This document shows, one piece after another, positions 8,222 through 15,756 of a DNA stretch of 41,054 nucleotides (position 1 is its first letter; every line of letters begins with the position of its first letter). Origin of the DNA: an uncultured Acetatifactor sp. GTDB lineage: Bacteria; Bacillota; Clostridia; Lachnospirales; Lachnospiraceae. The notes beneath the pieces were generated by a model, which searched no databases, was not told where the DNA came from, and worked only from the letters and a program-made list of their open reading frames with translations. The DNA lies in NCBI GenBank assembly GCA_944383825.1, contig CALWRA010000026.1, positions 1 through 41,054 of the forward strand, in the 5' to 3' direction. The position numbers were made by a program, and so were the translations under genes.

Positions 8222-10674
8222 GGGTTCTCCCTTTCTATTCGGCTCCACACATAAGCGTCAAGAGCCTCTCCGTAAGCATAGGCCTTCGGATCAACCGTCC
8301 TTCCCTGCAGAATATCCCGGCCTTTTTTCCCATACAGCGCCGCGGCCCGCCCGGCGATCCTGTCTGTCTCCAGCGGAGTAAAATAGCTGAAGGCCAGCCT
8401 CAGTTCCGGCAGCAGCTTCAAAAACTCCTCCACAGACAGCCTCTGAAGAAGCCCGTCAATCATGCCTATAAAGTCTTCGCTTATAAACACAAAATCATGG
8501 GCCGTAAAAAACAGGCCGTGCAGAAAGGCGGCGCTTTTGGACCGCATCTCCTCCGTCCCATGAATATACCCCTCCGCCGCCGCTTTGATCTTTTCTCCGA
8601 AGCTTCCATCGCAGCCATATAAAAGCCCCAGTGAAGCCCCTTCGATTCCGGGATTCAAAGGTTTTCGCTCCAGCATACGCATGACGGACTCCAAAAAAGC
8701 CGGGCGCAGTTCTGCGTAAGCCCGCTTTCCCGTAGCCTGATAAAGACTCCGCAGGCATTCCATACATTCCTGCTTCTGTTCCTCTCCCGTTTGTCCCATA
8801 AACGGAAGCAACTGCAGAATTTTCCGAAAACAGGTATCTGTCATTTTTTCCAGATCCATTTTACCTCTGATCTGATACAGATCCTGAAGTTCATCAAGCA
8901 TAGCAAGATGGGAAAATCCTCTGCTCAGGGAAAAGAAATCCCCATCCTCCGCAAGAATTTTGGCGAATTGCTCTCCCATTCTGTTTTGCTCATCAAAAAG
9001 TCCCATCAGAAAACTTTTTACAAGCAGCTCCGCACCCTGTCTGCAGCCTGTTGTTTCAGCAAAACGTCTTTGAAGCAGAGAACGGGCGGCCTCCTCCAGG
9101 GTAGCGCCGGACACGCTGGAATCAATCAAAGCCGCCGTCACATGAGCAGACCATTTGTAAGACCAGCTTTCCCGGATTCTGCTCCTGTCTCTGCGGCTTA
9201 TCAAATCCGAACCCTTCTTCCTCTTTGCAAAGCCGCAGCTCAAAAACTCAGCTCGGTTAAAGAAACGGCTCAGAAGAAGATGCTTTTCCTTCGCAAAAAT
9301 TTCTAATGTGATCTCCTGTTCTGTAGTAGAATGAATCTTCAAACCGAAAAAGGCGCACTGCTTTTCAAAATCCGTCAAAAGAGGCGGCCTCATGGCCTCC
9401 TCGCAAAGCGCCCCTGTCTGTTCTCCTGTAGTCAGCCGTGAAAGAATCCGCATAGCGGCGTCCGTAGACAGACTATGCTCTCCCTTCACAAAGCATGCCA
9501 GAGCGCTGTCTCTTAATTCATAAAGCCCAGGGCCCTTTTTTCCCCGCAGCTCGGCCAGCCCCTCCGCCATGGACAGGGCGCAGATCTCATCATAGGCGGA
9601 AATGCTCTCATCCTTCCCACGAGCTCTTTTTCCGGATGTTGCCAGAAAGTGAAGAACAGCGTCCTGATACGCCTTCTCCGGCCCTTCTCCCGCTTCCAGA
9701 CGCTTCCATATTTGATGGTAGAAGCCTGGAGACTGCATGCCGCTGGCATACCCGTTTAAGGCATCTGCCGCCTCCATGGTATAGGCCATGGGATAAACCG
9801 ACTGCAGCCCCTGATTCGGCCCATGCAGGTCAACAGGCTCCCCCAAAAAGGAAAGCCCCCCTTCTTCCTCCTTTTTCAGGAGCCGGCCAAGACCATATGT
9901 ATGAAAGCCTCCTGTTACCACCAGAATTTTCTTATAATCCTTTGAGGCGCGGGCTATCTGCTCCGCCATGTACCTCTCTCGGAGAATACAGCCCTCGGCC
10001 TCCAGCTCTTCATCCGGCGTATGAAACCTGGACAGGCCGCAGTAGGTAAGCATTTGTCTGACAAATAAATCCGTATCCTGAAAAAGACCCTGAATTTCAA
10101 AATACTTCTCCCAAAATTCTTCAAAATCCCTCAGCCCTGTTTTTTCACAAAGCAGCTTAAGATAAAGACTTCTGCTCAAAAGATAATCATCATTATAAGT
10201 CTGCTTTTCCCCTTCTTTGCGAATTCCCCTGTTCCGGGCGGTTCCCGACAGAATTTCCATATAAGGCAGATCGATAAACTTAGCGTCTATTCCTCTTTTT
10301 TTAGCCTCCCGAAGGGCTGTAAGCTCCGGAGAACACGCAAGAAAGGGATAATAGCATTTATAATCCTCTTTTTCAGGGCTTATCAGGCCTCCCTTATCCT
10401 GATACGCATAATACAATGCCAGGGGAGGCTTTGTATCTTCATGAACCAGCACAGGAATTAAATGCTGGGCATTGCTTGGTCCCTCGATGAGAATACAGTC
10501 CGGTCCATAGGCTTCTACTGCCCTTTTCAGATGAAAAGAACAGACCGGGCTATGATGACGGATTGGAAAATACAGAACCGAACTCCTTAAGTCGTATTCC
10601 GTTCCGGAACAAATGACCTGTATCGGCTCCTTCATTATCTCAGATATTTCCTGGCCTCGTAATAGCTGCTCCAT
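8218..10674 (-). CDS. DUF5682 protein (YehM-like)
   Basis: An 818-residue protein. Near the N-terminus it has FPIRHHSPVCSFHLKRAV, then DCILIEGPSN, and around residue 260 VVTGGFHTYGLGRLL. The RHH, EGP and GGFH signatures are those I associate with DUF5682, and they recall the TraB/ChaN/EreA fold (inference). The C-terminal half is helical and unrecognised. Two starts are possible. The ATG at 10674 has AGAGGG at good spacing but overlaps the MoxR gene by 40 bp. The ATG at 10635 overlaps the MoxR stop by one base (TAATG) but has a poor site. I list the longer form. The gene lies between the MoxR and VWA genes, as in E. coli yehLMP. An enzyme role for the EGP/GGFH site is a guess. Confidence 0.85.
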   Translation of the reverse strand: MEQLLRGQEISEIMKEPIQVICSGTEYDLRSSVLYFPIRHHSPVCSFHLKRAVEAYGPDCILIEGPSNAQHLIPVLVHEDTKPPLALYYAYQDKGGLISPEKEDYKCYYPFLACSPELTALREAKKRGIDAKFIDLPYMEILSGTARNRGIRKEGEKQTYNDDYLLSRSLYLKLLCEKTGLRDFEEFWEKYFEIQGLFQDTDLFVRQMLTYCGLSRFHTPDEELEAEGCILRERYMAEQIARASKDYKKILVVTGGFHTYGLGRLLKKEEEGGLSFLGEPVDLHGPNQGLQSVYPMAYTMEAADALNGYASGMQSPGFYHQIWKRLEAGEGPEKAYQDAVLHFLATSGKRARGKDESISAYDEICALSMAEGLAELRGKKGPGLYELRDSALACFVKGEHSLSTDAAMRILSRLTTGEQTGALCEEAMRPPLLTDFEKQCAFFGLKIHSTTEQEITLEIFAKEKHLLLSRFFNRAEFLSCGFAKRKKGSDLISRRDRSRIRESWSYKWSAHVTAALIDSSVSGATLEEAARSLLQRRFAETTGCRQGAELLVKSFLMGLFDEQNRMGEQFAKILAEDGDFFSLSRGFSHLAMLDELQDLYQIRGKMDLEKMTDTCFRKILQLLPFMGQTGEEQKQECMECLRSLYQATGKRAYAELRPAFLESVMRMLERKPLNPGIEGASLGLLYGCDGSFGEKIKAAAEGYIHGTEEMRSKSAAFLHGLFFTAHDFVFISEDFIGMIDGLLQRLSVEEFLKLLPELRLAFSYFTPLETDRIAGRAAALYGKKGRDILQGRTVDPKAYAYGEALDAYVWSRIERENP

Positions 10675-11756
10675 AAGCCGCCCTCTTTTCCTCCCTTGTC
10701 ACGGATGACAGTCTGAAAGTAGCCCCTCAGCTTTTCCAAATCGTCTCCGTTTTCCTTCTGAACAGCTCCCACCAGATTCTGCACAAGACAACCCATATCC
10801 ATCCTGGAATCTCCATAATAATAGGCCGTCAGCATAGTCTGAAAGTAAACGGATACAGCCTCCGCAGTACTCATCACCGCCGATGGCCGGTCAATCCTGT
10901 GTCCCATGGAGGACACGCCTTCCCGAAGCTCATGGAAGGTGGAAGCAAGAATCTCCGCCACATCCTCATCCGCCATCATGTCCATGTGATTTTCCCTGGC
11001 CAGCTCCTTCACTTCGTTTAAAATAATCTGCTTTTCCAGGGCTACATCTCGAATGGGCATCACTGTCTCGAAATTAAACCGCCGTTTCAAAGCGCTGCTC
11101 ATCTCATTGACGCCCTTGTCCCGGGTGTTGGCCGTGCCGATCACATTAAAGCCAGCTTTGGCAAACAAAATTCCCCGGTCTCCCAGCTCCGGCACATTCA
11201 GAACCTTATCGCTCAACACACTGATCAGGCTGTCCTGGATTTCCGCTGGAGTTCTGGTAATTTCCTCAAATCTTGTCAGAATCCCCTGCTCCATACCTAT
11301 GTAAAGCGGGGAGGGCACCAGCGCCTCCCGGGTGGGTCCCTTCGCCAGAAGAAGCGCATAATTCCAGCTGTATTTAATCATATCCTCTGTGGTTCCGGCC
11401 GTACCTTGAATGGTATTCAGACTCGTCCCGCTTATAGCCGCTGAAAGAAGCTCCGACAGCATGGTTTTCGCTGTTCCCGGCTCCCCTACCAGCATCAGCC
11501 CCCTGCTGCCTGCCAGAGTAATAATGCAGCGCTCCACCAGCGCATCATTTCCCAGATATTTTTTTCTGACTGTGATTTTTCGCCCATTCCACTCAAGGGG
11601 ATCTCCGCTCCCCAGAATGAAGGTCCGCACCGCTCTGGGCGAAAGCCTCCAGTTCTGAGGCTTTCGTTCCGTGTCCAGCGCCTCCAGCGCCTCCAGCTCT
11701 TCCCGGTATCGCACCTCTACCGGGGGCTTTAATTCTATTTTATCATCCATGTCCAT
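10635..11756 (-). CDS. MoxR-family AAA+ ATPase (YehL-like), first gene of the operon
   Basis: A 373-residue AAA+ protein. It has Walker A GEPGTAKT (91-98), a Walker B region with two acidic residues, TRFEEI (E164, E165), sensor-1 NVIGTANT ending near 211, and arginines in SALKRRFNFE (R225, R226) placed for an arginine finger. The MoxR hallmark of a helix insertion before sensor 1 (TPAEIQDSLISVLSDK) is present. Such ATPases form hexameric rings that remodel or load cofactor into partners recognised by a VWA protein, and one is encoded two genes on. The start at 11756 is preceded by CAGGGAGGTATGGACATG. A consensus promoter lies 56-84 bp upstream, so this is the first gene of the unit. Confidence 0.92.
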   Translation of the reverse strand: MDMDDKIELKPPVEVRYREELEALEALDTERKPQNWRLSPRAVRTFILGSGDPLEWNGRKITVRKKYLGNDALVERCIITLAGSRGLMLVGEPGTAKTMLSELLSAAISGTSLNTIQGTAGTTEDMIKYSWNYALLLAKGPTREALVPSPLYIGMEQGILTRFEEITRTPAEIQDSLISVLSDKVLNVPELGDRGILFAKAGFNVIGTANTRDKGVNEMSSALKRRFNFETVMPIRDVALEKQIILNEVKELARENHMDMMADEDVAEILASTFHELREGVSSMGHRIDRPSAVMSTAEAVSVYFQTMLTAYYYGDSRMDMGCLVQNLVGAVQKENGDDLEKLRGYFQTVIRDKGGKEGGLWSSYYEARKYLR

Positions 11757-11811
11757 ACCTCCCTGGCTGCTTCAGTGGGACTCTATTTTCCGTAAAGCCT
11801 CATGTAAAATT

Positions 11812-11840
11812 ATTATATCACTTATGGCATAATCAATCAA
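11812..11840 (-). promoter_or_regulatory. Sigma-70-type promoter of the MoxR/VWA operon
   Basis: On the minus strand TTGATT (11835-11840), a 17-bp spacer and a perfect TATAAT (11812-11817) precede the MoxR gene. It is divergent from the ECF-S promoter. No operator is evident. Confidence 0.7.
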
Positions 11841-11883
11841 AACATAAATGCAGCCAAACTGGCCTGATAAAAAAGTTGTATTC

Positions 11884-11917
11884 TGGCACTTTTTACAATG
11901 CCACTTTTGGATATAAT
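11884..11917 (+). promoter_or_regulatory. Promoter with palindromic operator candidate for the vitamin B6 pair
   Basis: A perfect TATAAT lies at 11912-11917; the -35 is weak. Over the expected -35 region is the inverted repeat TGGCA (11884-11888) and TGCCA (11899-11903), 20 bp overall. A dyad there suggests repression or activation by a dimeric regulator that is not encoded here. The leader that follows has a TTTGGA/TCCAAA hairpin (11951-11968) but no terminator. Confidence 0.5.
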
Positions 11918-11981
11918 ATGGTATAGCAAAATAAATAAAAGAAGGATAAATTTGGAGAAACTTCCAAAATATTGATTTGAG

Positions 11982-12014
11982 GCCCGCTTCAGCGGGCAGG
12001 GAGGTATAATCATG
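11982..12014 (+). repeat. Hairpin plus conserved initiation block of the ECF-S gene
   Basis: GCCCGC (11982-11987), loop TTCA and GCGGGC (11992-11997) form a perfect 6-bp stem. It is followed directly by AGGGAGGTATAATCATG. This is the clearest copy of the recurring element. Confidence 0.65.
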
Positions 12015-12620
12015 AAAAATCAGACAGCTCAGAAACTGGCAATGACGGGTCTAATGGCCGCATTATCCTATGTGGTGTTTACCTTTCTGCAGGTTAAAAT
12101 CTTTCTTCCCGGAGGTGACGCCACCTCCATTCACCTGGGAAATGCGGTCTGTGTACTGGGCACCCTGCTTTTGGGCGGCTTTTACGGCGGCATCGGAGGC
12201 GCTGTTGGCATGACCATTGGAGATCTTCTGGATCCCGTTTATGTAGTCTATGCCCCCAAAACCTTTATTCTGAAGCTTTGCATCGGCCTGATTACCGGGT
12301 TCATTGCCCACCGCATAGGCCGGATTTCAACAGAAACAAGTCACAAAAAAGTACTTATCTTCAGTTCCCTGGCATCGGCGGCAGGTCTGTTGTTCAATGT
12401 GGTGTTCGATCCTCTGGTGGGATACCTTTACAAGCTGCTCATCCTCGGCAGACCGGCGGCAGATGTAACGCTGGCCTGGAACATCGCGTCAACGTCCATC
12501 AATGCCGTAATATCCCTGGCAGTGTCCGTCGCCGCATATATGGCGCTGCGTCCCGCAATGAAAAAATCCGGCCTGCTTAGCTCCTATGGCAGCGCGGACA
12601 GGAAAAAGAGGCTTATATGA
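12012..12620 (+). CDS. ECF transporter substrate-binding (S) component, probably vitamin B6-related
   Basis: A 202-residue integral membrane protein with about six hydrophobic segments. It has the N-terminal 'TAQKLAMTGLMAALSYV' style and the GGxxGGxxGAxGxxIGDLLDP loop region typical of energy-coupling-factor S components. S components bind a vitamin and dock on a shared EcfAAT module encoded elsewhere. The stop codon overlaps the start of a pyridoxal/pyridoxamine kinase (ATGA), so a B6 vitamer is the likely substrate, in the manner of PdxU-type S components; this is inferred from context. Ribosome binding is by AGGGAGG directly behind a GC hairpin. Confidence 0.85.
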   Translation: MKNQTAQKLAMTGLMAALSYVVFTFLQVKIFLPGGDATSIHLGNAVCVLGTLLLGGFYGGIGGAVGMTIGDLLDPVYVVYAPKTFILKLCIGLITGFIAHRIGRISTETSHKKVLIFSSLASAAGLLFNVVFDPLVGYLYKLLILGRPAADVTLAWNIASTSINAVISLAVSVAAYMALRPAMKKSGLLSSYGSADRKKRLI

Positions 12621-13510
12621 CAAAGAGAATTCACAACGCTCAGTGCTCACGGGAAATGCAAAAAGGCGCGGCTGGCATACCGCGCCTTGCCATGATAAAC
12701 GATATTGCCGGCTTTGGACGCTGCTCCACAACCATTTCTTTGCCTGTTATCAGCGCAATGCAAGTTCAGGTCTGCCCTGTTCCCACTTCCATTTTGTCCA
12801 ACCACCTGGCTTTTCCCGTATATCATTTTGATGACTACACTCCTCATATGAGGGAATATCTCAGCCCCTGGAAAGAAATGGGGCTTTCTTTCGATGGACT
12901 GTACTGCGGGTTCCTGGGAAGCCCGGAGCAGTTTTCCATTGTAGAAGAATTTCTTGAAACCTTTCGTCCCGGTCTCTTTCTTCTGGATCCTGTGATGGGG
13001 GATCACGGAAGAGCCTACGCCACCATTACAAGAGAGCACTGCCTTCGTATGAAGCAGCTCATCCGGTATGCAGATATTCTGACCCCCAATATTACCGAAG
13101 CCTGTCTGCTCACAGATACAGCCTATCAGGAAGGCCCCTGGACGGAAGACAGCCTGCACAGGCTCTGCTCAAAGCTTTCTCGTCTATGCCCCGGTCAAAT
13201 TGTGATTACCGGATTGTCAGACGGCTCCTTTTATCAAAACTATATTTGGAAAAACGGCGGCGGCAGCATTTATGGGTGTCCTTCCGCCGGAAGCAGCCGT
13301 CCCGGCACAGGGGATCTATTTGCCTCGATATTGGCAGCCGACGCCCTGTACCACAGAGATTTTGTCCGCTCTGTAAAAAAAGCAGCCGACTTTACGGCTC
13401 TGTGTATCAGAGGCAGCGAAAAAGCCGGCGTCCCCATAAAAGAGGGTGTCATATTTGAAAAGTACCTGGGAAAGCTTATCTGTCAAAATAGATTGAAACG
13501 CTGCCCATAG
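12617..13510 (+). CDS. pdxY: Pyridoxal/pyridoxamine kinase
   Basis: A 297-residue ribokinase-fold kinase that phosphorylates B6 vitamers with ATP. It shows MINDIAGFGRCSTT at the usual N-terminal substrate loop, LLDPVMGDHG, LTPNITEACLLT, and the anion-hole/catalytic GTGD in SSRPGTGDLFAS. The ATG at 12617 is coupled to the ECF-S stop codon (ATGA). It gives about 26 extra residues before the conserved MINDIAGFGR, which begins at 12692. A 9-bp perfect hairpin (12663-12688) sits in this extension. Initiation at 12692 is possible, but it lacks a visible ribosome binding site. The 3' end overlaps the convergent DUF4097 gene by 35 bp. Symbol pdxY is by family; pdxK would also fit. Confidence 0.85.
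   Translation: MTKRIHNAQCSREMQKGAAGIPRLAMINDIAGFGRCSTTISLPVISAMQVQVCPVPTSILSNHLAFPVYHFDDYTPHMREYLSPWKEMGLSFDGLYCGFLGSPEQFSIVEEFLETFRPGLFLLDPVMGDHGRAYATITREHCLRMKQLIRYADILTPNITEACLLTDTAYQEGPWTEDSLHRLCSKLSRLCPGQIVITGLSDGSFYQNYIWKNGGGSIYGCPSAGSSRPGTGDLFASILAADALYHRDFVRSVKKAADFTALCIRGSEKAGVPIKEGVIFEKYLGKLICQNRLKRCP
12663..12688 (+). other. Strong hairpin within the first codons of the B6 kinase
   Basis: AAGGCGCGG (12663-12671) pairs perfectly with CCGCGCCTT (12680-12688) around an 8-nt loop, ending 4 nt before an internal ATG at 12692. It may modulate which start is used. Confidence 0.5.
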
Positions 13511-14438
13511 CACAGTCTACGTTTATATTCCGCGGTGCCTGATTGTTCACATACTGTTCCCGGGCCAGACCGCTGTAACTTTCACTGCCGATCTCCACGC
13601 TTCCCATACCACACTCCACGGCATAGTTGTAGTCTGGCTGTGCCCCTCCAAGGAACAGATCCACACTGCCCATGGCGCAGGAAATATCCGCATTTTCCGT
13701 CACATCGCCTTTCAGATAGCCGTAACCGACGCCTACTTCGCCCGCAAGCCTGCGCACCTGCATCTCATAAATACTCACTTCACCGGCTCCCACATTAACA
13801 TCAAGGCTGTCTGCCTGTAGTCTGCCTGCCTCAACAGAGCCTGCCCCTACTTCCAGATACACATCCGCGGCGTTCAGATTTTCTATTTCAATCGCTCCCG
13901 CGCCGACGGCAATATCTGCTTTTTCAAACAAATATACCTCTGGCACATATAAAGTGATTTTACAGCTCCCTGGCTCATTCCAAATCTGACCGTTGCGCAA
14001 CGCTTTTATATAAAGCGTGCCGTTTTCTATGTATGCCTGAAGTTTTCTGGTGTTTTCCGCCTCCAGGGAAAAGACGGAGTCTTTGGACTCTTCCAGATAA
14101 AGTGTGCATCCCCCGATCTCCACGTTTAAGCTGCCAATATTTCCTTCCAGAGTGTAACGGCTGATGTCCCCTTCCATAATTTCATATCTATCTTCAAAAA
14201 GAACGGCGTCGTTAATATCGTAATAGCCCTCTTCTGCAAGCTGATCCATAATAGCCTCCCCCACGGCATTCCAGTTCTCCGGGCCCAGCTGCAGTTTTAC
14301 TCTCCCTCCGGTAATGGCTTCCACCACATCCTGAATGGCAGTCCGTCCTCTGATATTTCCTCCTATGGCTCCCAGAATAAATCCCAATACAATCAGCACC
14401 AGCGCTGTGATGGCACAGCCCTTCATAAACCTCTTCAT
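13476..14438 (-). CDS. DUF4097-type adhesin-like membrane protein
   Basis: From the start at 14438 (MKRFMKGCAI, GGAGG six bases upstream) the protein has 320 residues: one N-terminal membrane segment (about 8-29, with GCAITALVLIVLGFILGAIG), then a repetitive beta-rich domain. The repeated 'AMGSV/GAGSVE/GMGSVEI' strands (for example VGAGAIEIEN, VGAGSVEAG, VGAGEVSIY, CAMGSVDLF, CGMGSVEIG, CAMGSVSIY) are typical of DUF4097 and resemble a right-handed beta-solenoid. These proteins are commonly found with DUF1700 and PadR genes, as here. The role is unknown, perhaps envelope sensing. Its stop lies inside the convergent kinase gene (35-bp tail overlap). Confidence 0.85.
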   Translation of the reverse strand: MKRFMKGCAITALVLIVLGFILGAIGGNIRGRTAIQDVVEAITGGRVKLQLGPENWNAVGEAIMDQLAEEGYYDINDAVLFEDRYEIMEGDISRYTLEGNIGSLNVEIGGCTLYLEESKDSVFSLEAENTRKLQAYIENGTLYIKALRNGQIWNEPGSCKITLYVPEVYLFEKADIAVGAGAIEIENLNAADVYLEVGAGSVEAGRLQADSLDVNVGAGEVSIYEMQVRRLAGEVGVGYGYLKGDVTENADISCAMGSVDLFLGGAQPDYNYAVECGMGSVEIGSESYSGLAREQYVNNQAPRNINVDCAMGSVSIYFDR

Positions 14439-14453
14439 TTTATCCTCCATTCC

Positions 14454-14470
14454 AAAGCGTTTTACGCTTT
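14454..14470 (-). repeat. Hairpin before the DUF4097 ribosome binding site
   Basis: AAAGCGT (14454-14460) and ACGCTTT (14464-14470) form a 7-bp stem with a 3-nt loop. It covers the DUF1700 stop codon and sits just before GGAATGGAGG of the DUF4097 gene. Confidence 0.5.
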
Positions 14471-15136
14471 CTTCTTAAATAAACCCGAGATTCCTCTACA
14501 AATGGCAGGCGTCGCCACGCCGGCCATGGCCACCGTCAGCATTAAAAACAAAATGCCGATTCCTCCGCACACAAGACCGCCTCCAAACAGAGCAATTCCT
14601 ACCAGAGGATCTGTAAAAAGACACATGCCGCCCAGCACCAGCAAAAACAAAAGTACCGCAAAAAGTATCACCGCTGTCAGGCCGAATCCCAGAATCAATC
14701 CAAACCATGTGAGGATCATTCCCAAAAGGACGCCCAGAACTCCCGAGCCCACACCCAATATCACCGGGGAAGCCAATACACACAGAACCACGATCAGCGC
14801 CACCATTCCGGAGGACATTTTCTTCTCTTCCTTCACAGGCTTGGCGTTTTGCTGGGTATTCGCATACTGCCCGTTTTGATGGTACTGCACCACAGCTCTG
14901 TTATTCGCCCCGCTTCTCTGAAAGGCTGCGTCTCCATATCCGCTTCCATACAAATCTCTTTTTATATTTTCGGCCACCTTTGCCGGATTGCCCAACGCTT
15001 CAATTACATTCTGCTCATTTTCCGCTCCCGCATCATTAAAATATTCATTATAATACTGCAGCGCCTCCTCCCGCTCCGCCGGGGAAATATTCTGAAGCAG
15101 GCTCTCCAACTGTTTCATAAAATCTATTCTGTTCAT
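14462..15136 (-). CDS. DUF1700 (HAAS-domain) membrane protein
   Basis: A 224-residue protein. Residues 1-65 are the HAAS/DUF1700 helical domain (MNRIDFMKQLESLLQNISPA..., YYNEYFNDAG, EALGNPAKVAENIK). A Gln/Asn-rich linker follows, then four or so hydrophobic segments from about residue 105 to 215, ending in a basic tail (LFKKKA). HAAS domains of this type are partners of PadR-like regulators and DUF4097 proteins in Firmicutes, usually in one operon, as seen here. The start at 15136 is preceded by GGAAAGGG behind a GGCGC/GCGCC hairpin that overlaps the padR stop. Confidence 0.87.
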   Translation of the reverse strand: MNRIDFMKQLESLLQNISPAEREEALQYYNEYFNDAGAENEQNVIEALGNPAKVAENIKRDLYGSGYGDAAFQRSGANNRAVVQYHQNGQYANTQQNAKPVKEEKKMSSGMVALIVVLCVLASPVILGVGSGVLGVLLGMILTWFGLILGFGLTAVILFAVLLFLLVLGGMCLFTDPLVGIALFGGGLVCGGIGILFLMLTVAMAGVATPAICRGISGLFKKKA

Positions 15137-15148
15137 ATTGCCCTTTCC

Positions 15149-15162
15149 GGCGCATCAGCGCC
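15149..15162 (-). repeat. Hairpin before the DUF1700 ribosome binding site
   Basis: GGCGC (15149-15153), loop ATCA and GCGCC (15158-15162) form a perfect 5-bp stem that contains the padR stop codon and abuts GGAAAGGG. Confidence 0.5.
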
Positions 15163-15520
15163 TGTTCCTTTCCTCTTGCTTGTTTTCATCTGACGCCGTA
15201 AAATCCATACGCCCCTCAAAAAGTCCCGTCACCCTGTCGGCATATCTTCTCCACTCGCTCTCATACAGTCTAAGCTGCGCCCAGCCCCGGCTGGTCACCT
15301 TGTAATACCGCCTGTTTCTTCCCGCGCATTCCATATCGTAAACCTCAAGACATTCGTCCTTCTGAAGCCTGCGCAGGACGGGGTACAAAGTGGATTCCGA
15401 CAGCTCAATTACCTGACGAACCTCTTGGGTAATCTTGTACCCGTATGTTCCTTCCGGTTCCTTTGACACCACTGCAAGCACAATGGCGTCAAGCAGAGCC
15501 GCACCCGTGTTAAATACCAT
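15155..15520 (-). CDS. PadR-family transcriptional regulator
   Basis: A 121-residue winged-helix regulator: LLDAIVLAVVSKEPEGTYGYKI, then the recognition helix region SESTLYPVLRRLQKDECLEVYD and the wing GRNRRYYKVTSRGW, all PadR hallmarks. A short C-terminal helix (LRLYESEWRRYADRV) gives dimerisation. The start at 15520 has AAGGAG eight bases upstream. It is the first gene of a padR-DUF1700-DUF4097 operon. The promoter upstream carries a perfect 21-bp dyad just after the start point, so it probably represses its own operon. The inducer is unknown. Confidence 0.92.
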   Translation of the reverse strand: MVFNTGAALLDAIVLAVVSKEPEGTYGYKITQEVRQVIELSESTLYPVLRRLQKDECLEVYDMECAGRNRRYYKVTSRGWAQLRLYESEWRRYADRVTGLFEGRMDFTASDENKQEERNRR

Positions 15521-15586
15521 GTCATCGCTCCTTACTATGCTTTATGATCCAGTGACAAAGGCTTTAAACCCTTTATTATTTCTATA

Positions 15587-15607
15587 ATATTATATGTCAT
15601 ATAATAT
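15587..15607. promoter_or_regulatory. Perfect dyad, likely PadR operator
   Basis: ATATTATATG (15587-15596), one central base, and CATATAATAT (15598-15607) form a perfect 21-bp dyad. It lies about 10-30 bp downstream of the predicted padR transcription start, a place where a bound dimer would block the polymerase. PadR sites often contain ATGT/ACAT half-sites; ATATG(T)CATAT is compatible. Confidence 0.6.
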
Positions 15608-15622
15608 GTATTTGATGCTTAT

Positions 15623-15651
15623 ACTATATGATATATAATATTGTATGTCAA
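15623..15651 (-). promoter_or_regulatory. Promoter of the padR operon
   Basis: On the minus strand a perfect TTGACA (15646-15651), a 17-bp spacer and TATAGT (15623-15628). This is the best promoter in the window, which fits a gene that needs repression. Confidence 0.8.
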
Positions 15652-15689
15652 TACATATTTATGAAAGAAATTCTAAAGATTGCAAAAAG

Positions 15690-15727
15690 AATGGCGAAAG
15701 TCCGGTTTTAGCCTTCCTTTCGCCATT
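15690..15727 (-). terminator. Terminator of the amylase gene
   Basis: AATGGCGAAAG (15690-15700) and CTTTCGCCATT (15717-15727) form an 11-bp perfect stem with a 16-nt loop. On the minus strand it is followed by CTTTTTGC, 30 bp past the amylase stop. Confidence 0.8.
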
Positions 15728-15756
15728 TTAAGCCTTTCGCCATACTGCCTTAGACA

